Shown: positions 27,646 to 38,689 of the stretch, piece by piece
How positions within the stretch are numbered: the stretch's first letter is position 1
Layout of the letters: every line of letters begins with the position of its first letter
NCBI RefSeq assembly: GCF_013114545.1
Contig: NZ_VTXI01000001.1
Coordinates: forward strand, 406,215-470,214
Source of the DNA: Vibrio sp. RE86
GTDB taxonomy: Bacteria > Pseudomonadota > Gammaproteobacteria > Enterobacterales > Vibrionaceae
Direction of reading: 5' to 3'
DNA length: 64,000 nucleotides
Position numbers and translations under genes: made by a program
Notes under the pieces: generated by a model
Database searches by the model: none
What the model saw: only the letters and a program-made list of their open reading frames with translations
Told to the model about the DNA's origin: nothing

Positions 27646-27677
27646 AAAGTGGCGACACACAATGGTGTCGCCACTTT
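27646..27677 (-). terminator. terminator of lpp (possibly bidirectional)
   Basis: Stem AAAGTGGCGACAC / GTGTCGCCACTTT with loop ACAATG. On the minus strand a T-rich run follows, so it mainly ends the lpp transcript, but it could also stop transcription from 27392-27631. Confidence 0.85.
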
Positions 27678-27744
27678 ATCGCCATAAATCGTTTGGTTAT
27701 TAGTTAACTTGTTGATTTAAATAGGCTAATAACAGTCGTTAATC

Positions 27745-27993
27745 TTACTTAGTGTAAGACTGAGCAATGTTGTCGATACGCTCGTTTGCACGTGCTGCTT
27801 CTTCTTGAGCAGACATTGCCGCGTCACCTGATTTACGTACTTCAGATTGAAGTGCTTGAACATCTTGGCTTAGTTGGCTTACTTGATTGCTTAGCTCATC
27901 CATTTTTGCAGTTGTTGCTTCATCTGGACCAGATGCACAACCAGCTAGTAGAAGAACAGAAGATGCAGCAGCTGCGATCAACATTTTGTTCAT
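27745..27993 (-). CDS. lpp: major outer membrane (murein) lipoprotein Lpp
   Basis: An 82-residue Braun-type lipoprotein. The signal MNKMLIAAAASSVLLLAGCAS has the lipobox LAGC; after the lipidated Cys comes a heptad coiled coil (MDELSNQVSQLSQDVQALQS) and a terminal YTK whose Lys can be joined to peptidoglycan. It fixes the outer membrane to the wall. ATG 27993 is supported by AAGGAG upstream on the minus strand. The first clear chromosomal gene to the right of the prophage. Confidence 0.95.
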   Translation of the reverse strand: MNKMLIAAAASSVLLLAGCASGPDEATTAKMDELSNQVSQLSQDVQALQSEVRKSGDAAMSAQEEAARANERIDNIAQSYTK

Positions 27994-28338
27994 AAGAGAA
28001 CTCCTTGCGTATATAAGTATCAATGTAATGGTCCTATACCCTTTTTATCGTATAGTGACGTCCTCAGTGTAGCGCCTAATTCCTACTACCTAAAGCAGTG
28101 GAAAGTCAAAAAAACCCAAGTTTTTAAGTAATTATCGAATAAGGTGACTAAAGTCTCATTGATGAGAGAAATGAATGTAACTAAATGGTTTATCAGAAAA
28201 GGGGGGAATTCATTAATGAAGAGAATATTTTCTGTGATCTCTATCCTCTTTAATCTAATCCAGTTATCATAGCCTGTTTTTAGAATTATCTAGTGGTTTC
28301 CCTCCACAAAATCGAGGTGAATCACTGCCAGTTATCAT

Positions 28339-29682
28339 GTGGAGAATACTTTGTATTTTAAAGAGTTAGGTTTAGACAATCGCTTACTTAAGAACTTGAA
28401 GCACTTTGACTTTAAGCAAGCGACAGAAATTCAGCAAAAAGCGATTCCTGTTTCGATTGCTGGGAAAGATCTGTTGGCTTCTTCAAAGACAGGTTCTGGC
28501 AAAACGTTAGCTTTTGTTCTTCCTATGCTGCACAAATCTCTGAAAAATAAAGCGTTCTCAGCGAAAGACCCGCGTGGTGTTATCCTGGCGCCGACTCGTG
28601 AGCTTGCAAAGCAGGTGTATGGCGAGCTTCGTTCGATGCTGGGTGGTCTCTCTTATGACGCTACGCTGATTGTTGGTGGCGAAAACTTTAATGACCAAGT
28701 TAAAGCACTGCGTAAGTACCCTAAATTTATTGTGGCGACTCCTGGGCGTTTGGCCGATCACTTAGAACACCGCTCATTGTACCTTGATGGTTTAGAGACG
28801 TTGGTTCTTGATGAAGCTGACCGTATGCTTGACCTAGGCTTTGCCCCAGAGCTACGTCGAATTCACAACGCAGCAAAACACCGCCGTCGTCAAACGTTGA
28901 TGTTTTCAGCTACCCTAGACCATGCGGAAGTGAACGACATTGCGATGGAGATGCTAGACGCGCCTAAACGCATTGCAATTGGTGCTTCGACAGAAAAGCA
29001 CACTGACATTACTCAGAAATTTTACCTTTGTGATCACCTAGATCATAAAGAAGCGATCTTAGACCGCATCATAGAAGAAGCAGAATATAAGCAGCTTATT
29101 ATCTTTACAGCGACTCGTGTTGATACTGAGCGCCTGACGGACAAGCTGAATGAGAAGAAACTTAAAGCGATCGCATTAAGCGGAAGCCTAACTCAGACTC
29201 AGCGTAATACGATCATGAGTCAATTTGAGCGTGCTGTGTTTAAGATTCTTGTCACAACCGATGTCGCGTCTCGTGGTCTTGATATCGCCAACGTGACTCA
29301 TGTTGTTAACTTTGATATGCCAAAGCACACGGAAGAATACGTTCACCGTGTAGGTCGTACAGGTCGAGCAGGCAACAAAGGTGATGCAGTCTCTTTGGTT
29401 GGTCCGAAAGACTGGGACAGCTTTAAGCGTGTAGAAGCGTATCTTGAGCAAGACTTGAGCTTCTCCGAGCTAGAAGGTCTAAAAGGCAAATTTAAAGGTC
29501 TAAGACCTCGTAAGCCAGATTTTCGTAATAAAGGCAAAAGCACTAAGAAAGCGAAACCGCAAGCGAAGAAAGGGACTAAGAAGCCAGTTAAACGCGATAA
29601 GAGTTTCCACCAGAACGTTGCTGTGGGTGACTCAGTGTTTATTCCAAAGAAGAAAGTGGCACCTAAAGCCGACGACGAATAA
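28339..29682 (+). CDS. DEAD-box ATP-dependent RNA helicase
   Basis: A 447-residue helicase with all core motifs: Q motif before QQKAIP, Walker A ASSKTGSGKT, PTRELA, TPGRL, DEAD as VLDEADRMLD, SAT in FSATLD, and the C-terminal VTTDVASRGLD and HRVGRTGRAG. A Lys-rich tail (about 60 residues) likely binds RNA, as in RhlE/SrmB-type helicases of ribosome assembly or cold adaptation. GTG 28339 starts the frame. GGAG at 28340-28344 would better serve TTG at 28351, so the start is uncertain by four codons. Confidence 0.93.
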   Translation: MENTLYFKELGLDNRLLKNLKHFDFKQATEIQQKAIPVSIAGKDLLASSKTGSGKTLAFVLPMLHKSLKNKAFSAKDPRGVILAPTRELAKQVYGELRSMLGGLSYDATLIVGGENFNDQVKALRKYPKFIVATPGRLADHLEHRSLYLDGLETLVLDEADRMLDLGFAPELRRIHNAAKHRRRQTLMFSATLDHAEVNDIAMEMLDAPKRIAIGASTEKHTDITQKFYLCDHLDHKEAILDRIIEEAEYKQLIIFTATRVDTERLTDKLNEKKLKAIALSGSLTQTQRNTIMSQFERAVFKILVTTDVASRGLDIANVTHVVNFDMPKHTEEYVHRVGRTGRAGNKGDAVSLVGPKDWDSFKRVEAYLEQDLSFSELEGLKGKFKGLRPRKPDFRNKGKSTKKAKPQAKKGTKKPVKRDKSFHQNVAVGDSVFIPKKKVAPKADDE

Positions 29683-29706
29683 GCTATTCTCGCTATCAAT
29701 AGAATA

Positions 29707-29733
29707 GGGTTGCCAAGTGGCAACCCTTTTTTT
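29707..29733 (+). terminator. terminator after the helicase gene
   Basis: Perfect 8-bp stem GGGTTGCC / GGCAACCC, loop AAGT, then seven T. Confidence 0.93.
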
Positions 29734-29749
29734 GTCTTCCTGTATCGAC

Positions 29750-31762
<2,013 letters not shown>

Positions 31763-32584
31763 ATGAAAAAGACAGTTATCGGTGCAATTGCACTACTAGG
31801 CGCTCTAACAGTGAATACAGCTTCAGCTAAAGAAACTATCTCTGTAGTTGGCTCTAACAGTGCATCTCCACTGGTTGAAGTTTTTGCAGAAACATACATG
31901 AACAAGGGCGAGCAAGTATTCATCGAAATCCAAGCTCCGGGTTCATCAGCAGGTATCAAAGCAGCAAAAAATGGAAGTGCAGACTTAGGTATCTCTTCTC
32001 GTAACCTAAAAGCAGAAGAAAAGTCTTCAGACTTGAAAGAGCTTGTTATTGCTCGTGACGGTATCGCAGTTGTCGTTAACCCAAGCAACAAAGTAAAAGC
32101 ACTAACGGCTGACCAAATCACTCGTATCTACAAAGGCGAAATTACTAACTGGTCTGAAGTTGGTGGTGAAAGCAAGCCAATCGTAGCGATTACTCGTGAT
32201 ACAGCTTCTGGTACTCGTGGTGCTTTTGAAGACATCATGAAACTGAAAATGAAGATTTCAGGTAAGAAAGTATCAGCTATTTCTCAACGTGCTCAAGTAG
32301 CGAATGGTAACGGCGCTCTAAAAGTTTCAGTTGCAAGCAACCCATACGCAATTGGCTTTATCTCTCTAGGTACAGTAGACAACACTGTTCAAGCGCTAGA
32401 GATCGATGGTGCAGCAGCAACAGTAGACAATGTTAAGAACGGTTCTTACAAAGTAGCTCGTCCTTTCCTTGTTCTGTACAAAGATGGCGCTCCATCAGCT
32501 GAAACTCAGAAGTTCCTAGACTGGATGGTAGCAGACGAAGCTCAAGCTATCTCAGCTAAGAAAGGTTACATCACAGTTAACTAA
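31763..32584 (+). CDS. pstS: phosphate ABC transporter substrate-binding protein PstS
   Basis: A 273-residue periplasmic phosphate-binding protein. The signal peptide MKKTVIGAIALLGALTVNTASA is cut before KETISVVGS. Binding-site segments are GSNSASPLVE, APGSSAGIKA and TRDTASGTRGAFED. It is the compact form common in vibrios, shorter than E. coli PstS. ATG 31763 fits AAGGA; a GTG one codon earlier is in frame. It heads pstSCAB and is expected to be induced by phosphate limitation. Confidence 0.95.
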   Translation: MKKTVIGAIALLGALTVNTASAKETISVVGSNSASPLVEVFAETYMNKGEQVFIEIQAPGSSAGIKAAKNGSADLGISSRNLKAEEKSSDLKELVIARDGIAVVVNPSNKVKALTADQITRIYKGEITNWSEVGGESKPIVAITRDTASGTRGAFEDIMKLKMKISGKKVSAISQRAQVANGNGALKVSVASNPYAIGFISLGTVDNTVQALEIDGAAATVDNVKNGSYKVARPFLVLYKDGAPSAETQKFLDWMVADEAQAISAKKGYITVN

Positions 32585-32612
32585 TCTGTGGCTCATTAAC
32601 TCCTAAATTATT

Positions 32613-32641
32613 GCTCAGCCCGCCTTTGGGCTGAGCCTTTT
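32613..32641 (+). terminator. attenuator between pstS and pstC
   Basis: Stem GCTCAGCCC / GGGCTGAGC with a 6-nt loop, followed by CTTTTCT. It should make pstS mRNA more abundant than the membrane and ATPase genes, as is usual for binding proteins. Confidence 0.85.
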
Positions 32642-32689
32642 CTATCAACTCTATTGAGTATTTAGCAATAGAAGTTTGAGATTATCGAT

Positions 32690-33619
32690 ATGACCATCGC
32701 AAATAGTGAAAAGCTTATGAATTCTGAAATGACTCAGACTAGCAAGCCAGCCCTGCGCCAAAAGAGACGCGTAGACTGGAGAGAGAGAATCTTTCACGGC
32801 TTATTCTTAACAAGTGCCGTAATCGGTATTGTATCACTAGCAGTAATTGCCTACTTCATCGTTGCAGAGAGTATTCCTGCATTCCAAGAAGCGGGCGTAG
32901 TAGGAATCGTCACCGGGACACATTGGCTACCACCAGCATTGTATGGCGTAGCGACAATGATTGTTGCGTCGATTGTGTCAACATTGGGTGCCGTAGTCGT
33001 TGGTGTACCTGTTGGTGTATTAACGGCAATATTCATCGCTGAAATTGCACCAAAACGTGTCGCTGACATCATTCGCCCAGCCGTTGAGCTTTTAGCCGGT
33101 ATTCCATCGGTGGTATATGGCTTCTTTGGCCTCGTTATTATCGTTCCTTTGATTCAAAACATCTTTGATGTTCCAGCAGGTAATACGATCCTCGCGGGTA
33201 TTATCGTTCTTGGAATTATGATCCTTCCAACGGTAATCACGGTTTCTGAAACGTCTATTCGTGCAGTGCCTCGTGCCTACAAAGAGGGCTCACTGGCACT
33301 GGGTGCTTCGAAAATCTTTACTATCTTCAAACTGCTCGTTCCTGCTGCTCGCTCTGGCATTATGACAGGCGTTATCTTAGGTATTGGACGCGCGCTTGGT
33401 GAGACCATGGCAATCATCATGGTTATGGGTAACGCTCCTGCTATGCCAGAAGGTATCCTTGATTCGGCGCGTACACTAACCGCAAACATCGCAATTGAAA
33501 TGTCTTACGCAAGTGGCGTACACGCAAACGCTTTATACGCAACTGGTGTGGTTCTTCTCGTGTTCATCATGATTCTGAACGCTGCACTTCTTTATCTAAA
33601 TCGTGAAAAAGCGAAGTAA
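32690..33619 (+). CDS. pstC: phosphate ABC transporter permease PstC
   Basis: A 309-residue inner-membrane permease with about six membrane helices. The EAA loop that contacts the ATPase is at RAVPRAYKEGSLALGASKIF, and the ETMAIIMVMGN helix is family-typical. Pairs with PstA to make the phosphate channel. Second gene of the pst operon. Confidence 0.95.
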   Translation: MTIANSEKLMNSEMTQTSKPALRQKRRVDWRERIFHGLFLTSAVIGIVSLAVIAYFIVAESIPAFQEAGVVGIVTGTHWLPPALYGVATMIVASIVSTLGAVVVGVPVGVLTAIFIAEIAPKRVADIIRPAVELLAGIPSVVYGFFGLVIIVPLIQNIFDVPAGNTILAGIIVLGIMILPTVITVSETSIRAVPRAYKEGSLALGASKIFTIFKLLVPAARSGIMTGVILGIGRALGETMAIIMVMGNAPAMPEGILDSARTLTANIAIEMSYASGVHANALYATGVVLLVFIMILNAALLYLNREKAK

Positions 33620-33635
33620 GGGCAAGGTGAATACA

Positions 33636-34517
33636 ATGACTCAAGTAAAATCAATGGACCTTACGAAGCTAAAACAGTCTCGTCAGCGCAAAGATAACAT
33701 TCTGAGCGGTTTTATCTGGGCTGCGGCAGCGGTTACGGTCGGTTTTCTGTTCTGGATTATCTGGTACATCCTGTCTAACGGTCTGCAATACGTAGATTGG
33801 AACTTTATTACTGACAACTACACTCGTACTGGTGAAGAGCGTGGTATCTTCCCAATGATCGTTGCTACGATCTATATGGTTATTTCGTCAATTGCGGTTG
33901 CAGCGCCACTTGGCATTATGACGGCAATCTACTTAACGGAATATGCGAAAGTAGGCAGTAAGCTAGTTAAAGTGATTCGCTTCTGTACAGAGTCGCTGGC
34001 GGGTATCCCATCGATTATCTTTGGCTTGTTTGGTATGACATTCTTTGTCTCCATTCTTGGCTTAGGCTTCTCGATTCTGTCAGGTGCACTGACTCTAAGT
34101 ATCTTAATTCTTCCGGTTATCATCCGTACAACCGAAGAAGCATTGATGGCAGTACCACAAACATACCGTGAAGGCTCTTACGGCCTTGGCGCTTCTAAAA
34201 TCTATACTATCTGGCGTTTGATTCTACCGAGTGCAATCCCAGGTATCTTAACTTCGGTCATTCTAAGTATTGGTCGTGTAATTGGTGAGTCTGCACCTGT
34301 ATTCCTTACTGCAGGTATGGTGGCACGTATCCCAGAGTCTCTATTTGACTCAGGCCGTACGCTGACGGTTCACCTATATAAGCTGACAACAGAGCTATTC
34401 ACCGTTGATGAGTGGAACCAAGCTTACGGCACCGCGACCGTACTGATTGTTGTCGTATTACTTATCAATATGGTGACTAAGCTAATCGCAACACGCTTTA
34501 ATACTGCGACTTACTAA
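33636..34517 (+). CDS. pstA: phosphate ABC transporter permease PstA
   Basis: A 293-residue permease with six predicted membrane helices and the EAA loop MAVPQTYREGSYGLGASKIY. ATG 33636 with AAGG upstream is preferred. The frame is open from 33603, overlapping pstC, which would give 11 more residues. The typical VIGESAPVFLTAG helix is present. Works with PstC. Confidence 0.95.
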   Translation: MTQVKSMDLTKLKQSRQRKDNILSGFIWAAAAVTVGFLFWIIWYILSNGLQYVDWNFITDNYTRTGEERGIFPMIVATIYMVISSIAVAAPLGIMTAIYLTEYAKVGSKLVKVIRFCTESLAGIPSIIFGLFGMTFFVSILGLGFSILSGALTLSILILPVIIRTTEEALMAVPQTYREGSYGLGASKIYTIWRLILPSAIPGILTSVILSIGRVIGESAPVFLTAGMVARIPESLFDSGRTLTVHLYKLTTELFTVDEWNQAYGTATVLIVVVLLINMVTKLIATRFNTATY

Positions 34518-34566
34518 TACCTAACTTGCATTTAGACACGAATTTAAGAATTTAGAGATTAAGAAC

Positions 34567-35316
34567 ATGAACAAATTTGATATTGAAAACCTAGACCTAT
34601 TCTACGGTGAGAACCAAGCACTTAAGTCAATCAACTTGCCAATTCCAACCAAGCAGGTAACCGCATTAATCGGCCCTTCAGGCTGTGGTAAGTCGACTCT
34701 ATTACGCTGTTTGAACCGCATGAATGACTTGATCGAAGGTGTGAAGATCACCGGTAAGTTGGATATGGATGGTACGGACATTTATGGCAACATCGATGTG
34801 GCTGACCTGCGCATTAAAGTCGGCATGGTGTTCCAAAAGCCAAACCCATTCCCAATGAGCATTTATGAAAACGTGGCATATGGGCTGCGTGCTCAAGGGA
34901 TTAAAGATAAGAAGCACTTAGATGAGGTTGTCGAGCGCTCGCTACGTGGTGCAGCTCTATGGGACGAAGTAAAAGATCGTCTGAAATCTCATGCGTTTGG
35001 TCTGTCTGGTGGTCAGCAGCAGCGTCTATGTATCGCACGTACGATTGCAATGGAACCCGATGTTATTTTAATGGATGAGCCGACTTCTGCACTTGATCCA
35101 ATTGCGACGCACAAGATCGAAGAATTGATGGAAGATCTTAAAAAGAACTACACGATTGTTATCGTGACCCACTCTATGCAGCAAGCGCGTCGTATTTCAG
35201 ACCGTACGGCTTTTTTCCTAATGGGTGAGTTAGTAGAACACAATGATACGCAAGTAATATTTAGCGCTCCTAAAGATGACCGTACTCAAGGCTACGTGAA
35301 TGGTGACTTCGGTTAA
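34567..35316 (+). CDS. pstB: phosphate ABC transporter ATPase PstB
   Basis: A 249-residue ATPase that powers phosphate uptake: Walker [17 protein letters not shown] signature [16 protein letters not shown], Walker [14 protein letters not shown], and the switch His in [10 protein letters not shown]. No phoU follows; a terminator does, so the operon here is pstSCAB only. Confidence 0.97.
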   Translation: MNKFDIENLDLFYGENQALKSINLPIPTKQVTALIGPSGCGKSTLLRCLNRMNDLIEGVKITGKLDMDGTDIYGNIDVADLRIKVGMVFQKPNPFPMSIYENVAYGLRAQGIKDKKHLDEVVERSLRGAALWDEVKDRLKSHAFGLSGGQQQRLCIARTIAMEPDVILMDEPTSALDPIATHKIEELMEDLKKNYTIVIVTHSMQQARRISDRTAFFLMGELVEHNDTQVIFSAPKDDRTQGYVNGDFG

Positions 35317-35362
35317 TCGTATTACTGGCATATAACATTATAACTATAAGCGATGGTACTTT

Positions 35363-35387
35363 GCCCCTCTTCATGAGGGGCTTTTTT
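35363..35387 (+). terminator. terminator of the pst operon
   Basis: GCCCCTC / GAGGGGC stem with a 5-nt loop followed by TTTTTT. Confidence 0.92.
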
Positions 35388-35391
35388 ATGC

Positions 35392-35751
35392 CTATGATTC
35401 AATACTAACGGAAGTGCAGTCGGGTAGAAGTTGAAAGGACTGATATTGCTCTGCCGAGAAAACTTCAATTAAGATTGTTTCTGGTCGGCTTATGGTAGTT
35501 CGATACACAGAGTTCTTAGATAGAGAGTAAGTTAAACGGCTTCTTCCTGAGATAGTGACTTTAGCATCGTTCGAAGTATTACTAAGTGCACGTATTTCGA
35601 TAGATACTTTTATCTCTAAAGGTGTGCATTTAATCAAGACAAAGTCTGAACTCTTATAAGTGTACTCTTCAGCGGATATAGGGGGTGTTGTTAAGGCATA
35701 AAGAAAAAAGGCGATGCTAATATGCACCGCCTTCGGAAGGATATTTTTCAT
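35392..35751 (-). CDS. exported protein in the csgC position of the curli operon
   Basis: A 119-residue protein with an N-terminal signal (HISIAFFLYALTTPPISA) and a beta-rich mature part with two cysteines (IKCTPLE and LPDCTSV). It lies 9 bp after csgA on the same strand, where E. coli has csgC, a periplasmic inhibitor of curlin fibre formation. The size and predicted fold fit, but sequence similarity to CsgC is not obvious to me, so this is a positional suggestion. Confidence 0.6.
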   Translation of the reverse strand: MKNILPKAVHISIAFFLYALTTPPISAEEYTYKSSDFVLIKCTPLEIKVSIEIRALSNTSNDAKVTISGRSRLTYSLSKNSVYRTTISRPETILIEVFSAEQYQSFQLLPDCTSVSIES

Positions 35752-35760
35752 ATCAATCGA

Positions 35761-36714
35761 TTAGTTTTGTAGAATAGTAACAGTCGCGTTTACTGCGTTT
35801 GTACCGTAGACACTTGCAACATCCCAAGCGTTCTGTGAAATGCTAACCGCGTTAGAGTCCGAAGACGTTAAGCTAACGAGTGCTGAAGAATCATTGGTAC
35901 TTTGGGTCACAGTCAGAATGTTGGAATCACTGTTATCCACTAGGTCAATATCAACACTGTTATTGTTGTATTGGCTGATCGTGACACTGTTTGTCCAGCT
36001 TGCTCCATCGATAGTAACACTTGCAGTGTTTGTATCGTTTTGAGTAAGAGATACGGTGTTGTTGTCACTGAAATCGGTCACATCAATGTCAGCTTGGCTA
36101 CCACTACCGTTTTGCGTAGTTGTGATTTGGTTGGTCCAACCATCTTGAATTAGAACATCAGCAGTGTTGCCAGTACCGCCGTTGACCGTATTGGTCACGC
36201 TATTGTTTCTGCTGCCATCATTAATAGTGTTAAGCACTGTATTGCCATTTGCCCCCGAGCCATTGAATGATGCTTCGGTTACGTTGTCAAAACCTTGGAT
36301 GTTAATGTTGGCTACGTTAGAGCTCCCCCCATCTACTGAAACAGAAGAGTTGTTCAAGTTACCCTGTTGAACGATATCAACGTCATTTCCGGTATTTGTT
36401 GCACCAAACGTAGTAATAGACGCAGTATTGTTGTTCCCTGTTTGGGTGACATCGAAGAATGAATCTTCCGCGTTAGTCGCAAGTACTTCTGAATTGTTTA
36501 AGTTACCAGTTTGAAGGATAGCGATTTCGTTGTTTTCAGTCGTTTGTAGGCCAACTGTCACATCGTTTCCTAAGCTGAGATTTGCGAGCGTTGTGTTTTG
36601 TGTGATGGTGACATCATCATCTAAGGAGTCATTGAGTTGAACGCCAGCTTCATTGCCTGCATACACTGTACCTGATGCAAGAATAGCTGAAATAGCGATT
36701 GCTAACTTTTTCAT
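35761..36714 (-). CDS. csgA: major curlin subunit CsgA
   Basis: A 317-residue secreted amyloid subunit. The signal MKKLAIAISAILASGTVYA is followed by many repeats of the curlin form (such as VDIVQQGNLNNSSVSV and ITTTQNGSGSQADIDV), rich in Asn, Gln, Ser, Thr and Gly. It is about twice the E. coli CsgA (151 residues), with more repeats. It is exported through CsgG and polymerises on CsgB. It sits in a csgB-csgA-(csgC-like) unit, divergent from csgEFG. Confidence 0.9.
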   Translation of the reverse strand: MKKLAIAISAILASGTVYAGNEAGVQLNDSLDDDVTITQNTTLANLSLGNDVTVGLQTTENNEIAILQTGNLNNSEVLATNAEDSFFDVTQTGNNNTASITTFGATNTGNDVDIVQQGNLNNSSVSVDGGSSNVANINIQGFDNVTEASFNGSGANGNTVLNTINDGSRNNSVTNTVNGGTGNTADVLIQDGWTNQITTTQNGSGSQADIDVTDFSDNNTVSLTQNDTNTASVTIDGASWTNSVTISQYNNNSVDIDLVDNSDSNILTVTQSTNDSSALVSLTSSDSNAVSISQNAWDVASVYGTNAVNATVTILQN

Positions 36715-36763
36715 GAATAGATCCTTTATTTGTCCATTTATTGTGTTTAATCCTTTACGTCCA

Positions 36764-37396
36764 TTACTGCTTAACGTAAATACCGCGATTCATATTGCTA
36801 AATATGATGATGGAGTCTCCACCATCTTGTTCGATGCCGTAGTTAGAGTTTCCTTTATCTACGACAAGTGCAAAGTTGTGGTTATTCTCTTGAACGATAC
36901 TGATATCACTACCGTAATTCGTATAAGAGCAATCTAATCCACGACATTGCCTTAAATAAGCAGTGTTATGATTACCCGTTTGGCTGATATAGCTATCGTG
37001 GTCATAACCTGCTTGATCTATATGTGCGTAATTTCCCTGTCCTTCAGCTTGCTCTATTACCGCTAAGTTTCTCGAACCAGATTGAGTAATAATTGCTGTA
37101 TTTCCCGTTACATCTCTTTGTACAATTTTAGCCTTGTTGGTTCCTAAACCGTCATTGAACTGCGAAATATAAACGTCAGAATCAATGGCATTATTCAAAA
37201 TAACTTCAGCATAATTGTCGTATGGGACAGACTTTCCTTGTAGCTCAGAATATACAGGTGAGTCGTCATAAAACTCACCAAATTCATTTGCCATATCACT
37301 TGAGTAATTTAATTCTGTTTCGCCAGCATATACCGTAGATGCGACTAATAAAGAAAAGACAACAAAACCCAATCCGCTGCGTCTTTGATTTTGCAC
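36764..37396 (-). CDS. csgB: minor curlin subunit / nucleator CsgB
   Basis: A 210-residue secreted curlin-like protein. GTG 37396 is chosen because GGAGG precedes it and a signal peptide (GLGFVVFSLLVASTVYA) follows; the frame is open further up to a TTG at 37429. Curlin repeats include TAIITQSGSRNLAVIEQ and SYISQTGNHNTAYLRQ. The last repeat (DSIIIFSNMNRGIYVKQ) departs from the pattern, as in E. coli CsgB, whose end anchors to the surface. Predicted to seed CsgA fibres. Confidence 0.85.
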   Translation of the reverse strand: MQNQRRSGLGFVVFSLLVASTVYAGETELNYSSDMANEFGEFYDDSPVYSELQGKSVPYDNYAEVILNNAIDSDVYISQFNDGLGTNKAKIVQRDVTGNTAIITQSGSRNLAVIEQAEGQGNYAHIDQAGYDHDSYISQTGNHNTAYLRQCRGLDCSYTNYGSDISIVQENNHNFALVVDKGNSNYGIEQDGGDSIIIFSNMNRGIYVKQ

Positions 37397-37798
37397 CTTA
37401 ACCTCCAAAAGAGTAGGAGTGTTTTCCAAACTCGGCTTTATTATGGTTTTACGAATATTAAACTCAATGAACTAAGAATTGAAAATAAATATTGAGGATG
37501 TTTATTTTGTAGGAAGTGATTATCATAAATGACACAATATAGTTTATTAAAAATGAGTTTTACATTAATGCTAAAGTTTACATTTTCTCGTAAATGACTG
37601 TTTTGTAGCTATTACTCATCTATCAGTATGATGATTTGAAAGGTGTGTTTGCTGTGGCGAAATTGAGACTTGTTTTGTGTTAAATATGAGAATTAGCAAT
37701 TCGTTGATAAATTACTGTTTTAAGTGCTGAGATAATCATATAAGTTTGAAATGTGATTTTTTAGTGAAATAGAACTGGTCGGAAAAAGGAATTTAATA
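37397..37798. promoter_or_regulatory. divergent curli control region
   Basis: About 400 bp of very AT-rich DNA between csgB and csgE that must hold both promoters. No clear regulator site was identified, and there is no csgD gene next to it. Confidence 0.55.
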
Positions 37799-38257
37799 AT
37801 GGGCTGCTGTAAAGTATGTCGACTTTCCCAAACCTTTATCCTTTTACTTTTATTTAATACCTCGCTGTCTCTAGCGGCCCTAGAGAATGGACAAACTCTT
37901 GAAGAGAATAAATCCTCATCATTAATAGAGAATGAAGTCGACGGTCTGATTATTGATAGAACCATGACGCGTTTAGGTGACGATTTTTATTTCTTTTTTA
38001 CACAATTAATGAATGAACGTCATGGTTCGTTGAAAGAGAACTTGACGGTTAAAGAGCGCCCTACGGCGTTATCTGGAAGTATTATAGGCGTCTACCATCG
38101 GGATAAACCCATCTATAGGACAGCGTTATCCCCAGGTAGGAAACACGCAGAAGATAAAGCAAAAGAGGCACTAAATGCTGTCACATCACACCTTATAAGA
38201 TGGAAATCTCAACTCACATATCAAGATACGTTCGATCTTGATCAAGATGAGTTCTAA
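37799..38257 (+). CDS. csgE: curli assembly factor CsgE
   Basis: A 152-residue periplasmic adaptor that caps CsgG and delivers curlin subunits. The protein has an N-terminal hydrophobic signal, then VDGLIIDRTMTRLGDDFY and LTVKERPTALSGS, close to E. coli CsgE, and the same terminal DEF. An AAGGA precedes ATG 37799. First gene of csgEFG. Confidence 0.9.
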   Translation: MGCCKVCRLSQTFILLLLFNTSLSLAALENGQTLEENKSSSLIENEVDGLIIDRTMTRLGDDFYFFFTQLMNERHGSLKENLTVKERPTALSGSIIGVYHRDKPIYRTALSPGRKHAEDKAKEALNAVTSHLIRWKSQLTYQDTFDLDQDEF

Positions 38258-38268
38258 AGGAATAGATT

Positions 38269-38679
38269 ATGAATCCAAAACTCGCAAAGTACGGTGCAAT
38301 GAGTTTGTGTTTGCTTGCACAGTGCTCACTGGCTACAGAATTGGTATATACGCCAGTTAATCCTAGCTTCGGCGGAAATGCTTTGAATAGTTCCCATTTA
38401 TTTGGAGTCGCAAACGCCATCAATGATTACCAAGCGCCTGACAACGATCTTGATTTTGAGAGTGAGTCGTCTTTGGATCGTTTAGCGAATAGTCTGGAGT
38501 CTCGTTTGATTAGCCAATTATTGGCGGATGTTGGTAATGGCAATACGGGTCAACTTGAAACAGACGAGTTTTTCTTAAACATTGTTGATGATAATGGCTC
38601 GCTCATTGTACAGATTGTCGACAAGGTTTCGGGTGAGTCTACTGAAATCAAGGTCGCTGGCCTAAATCCAGATCAATAG
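38269..38679 (+). CDS. csgF: curli assembly factor CsgF
   Basis: A 136-residue exported protein. After the signal (MSLCLLAQCSLATELVYTP), the VNPSFGGNALNSSHLF segment is the conserved CsgF N-terminus that inserts into the CsgG pore. The remainder is acidic and variable. It couples CsgB to the secretion pore. Confidence 0.92.
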   Translation: MNPKLAKYGAMSLCLLAQCSLATELVYTPVNPSFGGNALNSSHLFGVANAINDYQAPDNDLDFESESSLDRLANSLESRLISQLLADVGNGNTGQLETDEFFLNIVDDNGSLIVQIVDKVSGESTEIKVAGLNPDQ

Positions 38680-38689
38680 GGCGCTGAAT

